From positions 1,854 through 48,027 of the forward strand of contig DCAB01000019.1 in NCBI GenBank assembly GCA_002311855.1: a DNA stretch of 46,174 nt, given 5' to 3'. Every line of letters starts with the position of its first letter. The first letter of the stretch is position 1. This DNA comes from Candidatus Dadabacteria bacterium UBA1144. Lineage in GTDB: Bacteria > Desulfobacterota_D > UBA1144. This document shows positions 42,328-46,174 of the stretch, in pieces. The notes below the pieces were generated by a model. It was given only the letters and a program-made list of their open reading frames with translations. It was not told the origin of the DNA and did no database searches. The translations under genes and the position numbers were made by a program.

Positions 42328-44328
42328 GTGAGTTCTCTTTTTAATATACATGTTAATTACGAACCTCAAGGTGACCAACCGTCAGCTATTGATAAACTTT
42401 CTAAAAATATAATAGCTGGTGAAAAAGAACAAACACTTTTGGGAGTTACTGGAAGTGGAAAGACTTTTACAATTGCAAATGTTATCGAGAAAGTTAACTT
42501 GCCTACACTTGTTATAGCCCACAATAAAACCCTAGCGGCCCAATTATTTGAAGAATTTAGGGGAATCTTTCCCAATAATGCGGTTCATTATTTTGTTAGC
42601 TACTACGATTATTATCAGCCCGAAGCGTATGTGCCATCGACAAAAACATATATAGCCAAAGATTCAAAAATTAATGATCAAATTGATCAATTAAGACATG
42701 CATCAACTAGTGCTTTGTTTAACAGAAGAGATGTCATTATTGTTTCAAGTGTTTCTTGTATTTTTGGTATAGGATCACCGAAAGATTATTTCGAAATGAT
42801 AACAAAACTAAATATTGGAATGAAATTATCAAGAGATGAACTATTGAAAAAATTGACGGAGGTACGATACTCAAGATCTCGTGCAGAACTTAATCGAGGA
42901 AACTTTAGAGCAATCGGTAACTACGTAGACATTATGCCATCGAATGTTGAAGATAGAGCTGTAAAAATAAAATTTGATGGAGATTCTGTATCAAAAATCT
43001 ACGAAGTAGATTCTTATACCTCCGAGGTAACCAGAGAAGTAGAATCAATTATTTTGTTCCCAGGATCGCACTATGTAGTTGAAAAATTGACTACCGAAAA
43101 AGCTATTAAATCGATTAAAAAGGAGTTGCAAGAGCAGAAACAATTCTTTAAACGGGAAAGAAAATTAGAGGAAATGAAAAGGCTCGAAGAGCGTACCATA
43201 AGAGATTTAGAATTAATGGAAATTATGGGTTATTGTCCTGGTATAGAAAATTATTCTAGGCATCTTGACCAAAGAAAAAAAGGCGAGCCACCATTCACTC
43301 TAGTTGATTATTTTCCCAATGATTTTTTATTGATAATAGATGAAAGTCATCAAACGATTCCCCAAATAAGAGGGATGTATGAAGGAGATAGAAGTAGAAA
43401 ACAGACTCTTGTCAATCACGGATTCAGGCTTCCTTCGGCTCTGGACAATAGACCATTGAATATAAAAGAGTTCGAAAAGAAAGTGAATCAAATCATCTAT
43501 GTTTCTGCTACACCTGCCAAGTATGAGATTGAAAAAAATCCAGCAAATGTTGTGGAACAAATAATTAGACCTACCGGCCTGATTGACCCAGAGATTGAGG
43601 TGAGACCGGCAAAGAATCAAATTGATAATTTATTTGTTGAGATGAATAAGGCAATACGTAAAAAAGAAAAAGTCCTTGTAACTACTTTAACAAAAAGAAT
43701 GGCCGAAGAATTAACTGCCTACTTCAGAGATTTAGGTTTAAGAGTGGAATACATGCACTCAGACATAAAAACCCTTGAGAGAATTAAGATTATTAAGAGT
43801 CTCAGAAGCGATAAGTTTGATGTACTTGTAGGAATAAATCTTCTTAGGGAAGGACTAGATATTCCAGAAGTTTCATTGGTGGCAATTTTAGATGCTGACA
43901 AAGAAGGTTTTCTGAGATCTGCAACATCTCTCATTCAAATATTTGGTAGAGCTTCAAGACATATAAACGGCAAGGTGGTAATGTATGCGGAAGAAATAAC
44001 AAAATCAATGGAAATAGCTATAGAAGAATCTGCAAGAAGAAGAACAAAGCAATTGAAATTCAATAAAGATAATAAAATAACCCCAAAATCAATAAAGAAA
44101 AAAATTGATTCCGATATTTCTTCAATCTACAATATTGATTATCACGAAATCGACCTAGAGCAAGATTTTAATATACCCCCTCACAAAATACCCGCTGAAA
44201 TCTCCCAATTAAAAAAAGAAATGGATAATCTTTCAAAAGAATTAAAGTTTGAAGAGGCAGCTCGAATACGAGATAGGATTAAGAAGTTAAAAAAATTAGA
44301 ATTAACATTTGCCGAGGAGATTGCATAG
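42328..44328 (+). CDS. uvrB: Excinuclease ABC subunit B
   Basis: Damage-verifying helicase-like subunit of nucleotide excision repair. It has Walker A GVTGSGKT near residue 40, the damage-probing beta-hairpin YYDYYQPEAYVPS, DESH helicase box LLIIDESHQT, and later motifs VLVGINLLREGLDIPEVSLV and QIFGRASRHINGKV. The C-terminal UvrC-binding coiled coil (residues about 625-660, LKFEEAARIRDRIKKL) is present. The GTG start at 42328 gives 666 residues, the normal length. A strong terminator follows. Confidence 0.97.
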   Translation: MSSLFNIHVNYEPQGDQPSAIDKLSKNIIAGEKEQTLLGVTGSGKTFTIANVIEKVNLPTLVIAHNKTLAAQLFEEFRGIFPNNAVHYFVSYYDYYQPEAYVPSTKTYIAKDSKINDQIDQLRHASTSALFNRRDVIIVSSVSCIFGIGSPKDYFEMITKLNIGMKLSRDELLKKLTEVRYSRSRAELNRGNFRAIGNYVDIMPSNVEDRAVKIKFDGDSVSKIYEVDSYTSEVTREVESIILFPGSHYVVEKLTTEKAIKSIKKELQEQKQFFKRERKLEEMKRLEERTIRDLELMEIMGYCPGIENYSRHLDQRKKGEPPFTLVDYFPNDFLLIIDESHQTIPQIRGMYEGDRSRKQTLVNHGFRLPSALDNRPLNIKEFEKKVNQIIYVSATPAKYEIEKNPANVVEQIIRPTGLIDPEIEVRPAKNQIDNLFVEMNKAIRKKEKVLVTTLTKRMAEELTAYFRDLGLRVEYMHSDIKTLERIKIIKSLRSDKFDVLVGINLLREGLDIPEVSLVAILDADKEGFLRSATSLIQIFGRASRHINGKVVMYAEEITKSMEIAIEESARRRTKQLKFNKDNKITPKSIKKKIDSDISSIYNIDYHEIDLEQDFNIPPHKIPAEISQLKKEMDNLSKELKFEEAARIRDRIKKLKKLELTFAEEIA

Positions 44329-44364
44329 TACAGTCCAAATGTTATTATTAATATTTATTTGACT

Positions 44365-44391
44365 GAAGCGGGCATGTCCCGCTTCTTTTTT
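44365..44391 (+). terminator. Rho-independent terminator after uvrB
   Basis: GAAGCGGG (44365-44372) and CCCGCTTC (44378-44385) form a perfect 8-bp, GC-rich stem with a 5-base loop CATGT, followed directly by a run of six T. It is the clearest terminator in the window. It separates uvrB from rimP-nusA, so the latter needs its own promoter, or read-through. Confidence 0.92.
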
Positions 44392-44404
44392 ATGAGGAAG
44401 TAAA

Positions 44405-44860
44405 TTGAAAAAAAATTCAAAGGAGCGAATAATAAATTTATTGGACACAGCATGTGTTAATAATGGGTACGAATTGATTGACGTTCAATTTCTAAATTTG
44501 TCTTCAGGTTTTAAATTAGTAGTTTATATCGATAAACCAAACGGTATAGGTATCGATGACTGTGTAGAATTCAACAATACAATAGACAAAACTGACGGTT
44601 TTGATGAATTAATTGGTTCACCATATTCACTTGAGGTATCATCTCCAGGACCCAAAAGACCACTGAAATCGATGTCTGATTTTATGCGATATCAAGGAAA
44701 AAGAGTTACAATCAAACTTTCAGAGCCTCACGAAAGCAAAAAAAATGTATTCATCGGTGAAATTGAATCCGTGAGAAAGAAACAAATTGGAATTAATGAT
44801 AGCGGAAAACTATACACAATTGAGTATAGGACTATTGAGAAAGCAAATTTGAATTTATAG
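44405..44860 (+). CDS. rimP: Ribosome maturation factor RimP
   Basis: Assists maturation of the 30S subunit. It shows the N-terminal helix and LIDVQFLNLSSGFKLVVYIDKPNGIGIDDC, the SPYSLEVSSPGPKRPLKS signature, and the C-terminal SH3-like domain beginning YQGKRVTIKL. The start is TTG 44405 with a GAGGAAG Shine-Dalgarno a few bases upstream, lying just beyond the uvrB terminator. Length of 151 residues is standard. The rimP-nusA order is widely conserved and supports the call. Confidence 0.93.
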   Translation: MKKNSKERIINLLDTACVNNGYELIDVQFLNLSSGFKLVVYIDKPNGIGIDDCVEFNNTIDKTDGFDELIGSPYSLEVSSPGPKRPLKSMSDFMRYQGKRVTIKLSEPHESKKNVFIGEIESVRKKQIGINDSGKLYTIEYRTIEKANLNL

Positions 44861-44872
44861 GAGTGTTATTTA

Positions 44873-46174
44873 ATGAGTAGTGAATTATCACAAGTTATAG
44901 AATCGGTATCAAAAGATAAGCGTATTGACAAGGAAATAATACTAGATGCGGTTAACGAGTCGGTTGTTTCTGCCGCGCATAAATTATTAAAAACTGACCC
45001 CCTATACAAAGATTTAGAATGCCAGTTCAATGAATACAATGAGTTGGAGCTTTTTGAATTTAAAAAGGTTGTTGATGATGTTTTCGATGCGGATATGGAA
45101 ATATCTCTTGACGAGGCTAGGAAATTGGACCCAGAGATTCAGATTGATGAGGAAATAGGTGTCAAGCTCAATCCTAGCTATACGAGGATTGCAATTCAAA
45201 ATGCAAGACAAAAAATTATTCAAAAAATTAAAGAAGCAGAAGCAAAAGTGATCTATGAAGAATTTAAAAACAGGCAAGGAGAGCTTATCAATGGAATTGT
45301 CAGGAGAATCGTAAGAGGAACAATTATAGTTGATATAGGAAGGACCGAAGCCATTATCCCCTACGAGGAGCAAGTTCCTAGGGAATATTTTCAACCAAAA
45401 GATAGACTAAGGGCCGTATTGCTAAAAATAGAAGAAGATAAAAGAGGTACTCAACTAATAATATCAAGATCACACAAAAATTTTGTGCAATCATTATTTA
45501 AGTCGGAAGTTCCAGAAATTGGTGAAGGTATAGTCGAGATTATGGGTATTGCGAGAGATCCAGGGGGCAGGACTAAAATAGCTGTATCATCATCTGATCT
45601 TGACATCGATCCTGTTGGTGCATGTGTAGGGATGAGAGGTTCCAGAGTTCAAAATATAATTCAAGAATTAAAGGGTGAAAAAATCGATATTGTTCCATGG
45701 TCAATTGATATTGCAAAATTTGCTTGTAGCGCATTATCTCCAGCAAGAGTTAATAAAGTTATTTTGGATGAAGCATCAAAAATTATGGAAGTAATAGTTG
45801 ATCAGGATCAATTTTCCTTAACTATAGGAAGAAGAGGTCAGAATGTAAGATTGGCCTCTGAATTGACAGGTTGGGAGATAACTGTAAAGACTGATTTACA
45901 ATTAAAGGAGGAGCAAGAGAATGTTGTCAAATTGCTATTAACTCTTCCAAATATTTCTGAAGTTAATGCAAATTTATTATTTGCTGGAGGATTTCATACT
46001 CTAGAAGATATAGCTTTTGGTGACGAATCCGCAATTCAAAAGTCCTCGGGAATTGTCAATGATGAAGATATAATTAAAATTCAACTAGCAGCAAGAACAG
46101 CATTGCAAGAAAAATTAAGAAATATTAGTCTAGAAGAAGTTAAGACTGAAGAGACTCCTAAAGAAGAAGTGAAA
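44873..46174 (+). CDS. nusA: Transcription termination/antitermination factor NusA, 3' end missing
   Basis: The ATG at 44873, 9 bases after an AGGAG site, opens a frame of 434 codons that reaches the window edge without a stop. The N-terminal RNA-polymerase-binding domain begins MSSELSQVIESVSKDKRID. The S1 domain follows (INGIVRRIVRGTIIVDIGR, about residues 140-205), then KH1 and KH2 with GACVGMRGSRVQNI (about 258-272) and LTIGRRGQNVRLASELTGW. After about 345 a Glu-rich stretch and one helix-hairpin-helix-like C-terminal repeat (LPNISEVNANLLFAGGF) begin. NusA modulates pausing, termination and antitermination. infB would be expected beyond the edge. Confidence 0.95.
   Translation, partial: MSSELSQVIESVSKDKRIDKEIILDAVNESVVSAAHKLLKTDPLYKDLECQFNEYNELELFEFKKVVDDVFDADMEISLDEARKLDPEIQIDEEIGVKLNPSYTRIAIQNARQKIIQKIKEAEAKVIYEEFKNRQGELINGIVRRIVRGTIIVDIGRTEAIIPYEEQVPREYFQPKDRLRAVLLKIEEDKRGTQLIISRSHKNFVQSLFKSEVPEIGEGIVEIMGIARDPGGRTKIAVSSSDLDIDPVGACVGMRGSRVQNIIQELKGEKIDIVPWSIDIAKFACSALSPARVNKVILDEASKIMEVIVDQDQFSLTIGRRGQNVRLASELTGWEITVKTDLQLKEEQENVVKLLLTLPNISEVNANLLFAGGFHTLEDIAFGDESAIQKSSGIVNDEDIIKIQLAARTALQEKLRNISLEEVKTEETPKEEVK

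Overview
The window is a low-GC (roughly one third G+C by eye), gene-dense stretch of chromosome from a Gram-negative respiring bacterium. The evidence for this is an Mla-type lipid transport operon, a complex I operon, a Ccm cytochrome c maturation operon and a signal-peptide-bearing c-type cytochrome. Several traits resemble Desulfobacterota/deltaproteobacterial or related marine lineages such as Dadabacteria or SAR324: a CcmE with cysteine in place of the heme-binding histidine, tandem 7Fe ferredoxins, the N-terminus of citrate synthase, and a CobA-HemD fusion. That placement is inference only. Nearly all genes are housekeeping genes in short, tightly overlapping operons with many GTG and TTG starts. 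I saw no insertion sequences, prophage, CRISPR array or toxin-antitoxin pair.

Layout. 1-4.3 kb: the 3' part of a tRNA-Arg, an HU/IHF-like protein, peptide deformylase, L28 (reverse), an aminotransferase, tpiA-secG and two tandem ferredoxins. 4.4-10.9 kb: UDP-glucose dehydrogenase, recG, msrA, htpX, then a DsrE-like protein and an MFS transporter in reverse. 10.9-16.7 kb: alr, a secreted protein built of aromatic-Pro repeats, mlaE, mlaF, mlaD, smpB and the tmRNA gene. 16.7-22.4 kb: rdgB, pyrG, an RNase II/R-type exonuclease and gltA. 22.4-31.9 kb (reverse): a complex I operon in the order nuoA, a fused nuoB-nuoC, nuoD, H, I, J, K, L, M, N, without nuoE, nuoF or nuoG. 31.9-33.8 kb (reverse): a hypothetical protein, an M42 aminopeptidase and glyoxalase I. 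33.8-39.9 kb: ccmA, B, C, D, E, F, a tiny membrane-protein ORF, a membrane-anchored cytochrome c and a DUF3147-like membrane protein. 40.0-46.2 kb: rsmE and cobA-hemD (reverse), uvrB with a clear terminator, then rimP and a nusA that runs off the end.

Together the genes supply respiratory electron transfer (complex I, ferredoxins, cytochrome c and its maturation), envelope lipid transport, ribosome rescue (SmpB plus tmRNA) and translation/transcription housekeeping. The most interesting parts are the repeat protein translationally coupled to mlaE; the reduced Ccm system with a CxxxY CcmE and no visible CcmG or CcmH; the small membrane ORF and multidomain cytochrome behind it; and the complex I operon that lacks the NADH module and carries a NuoB-NuoC fusion. 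No stretch longer than about 300 bases lacks a gene once the tmRNA is counted. The largest gaps are 4230-4440 and 20947-21080.
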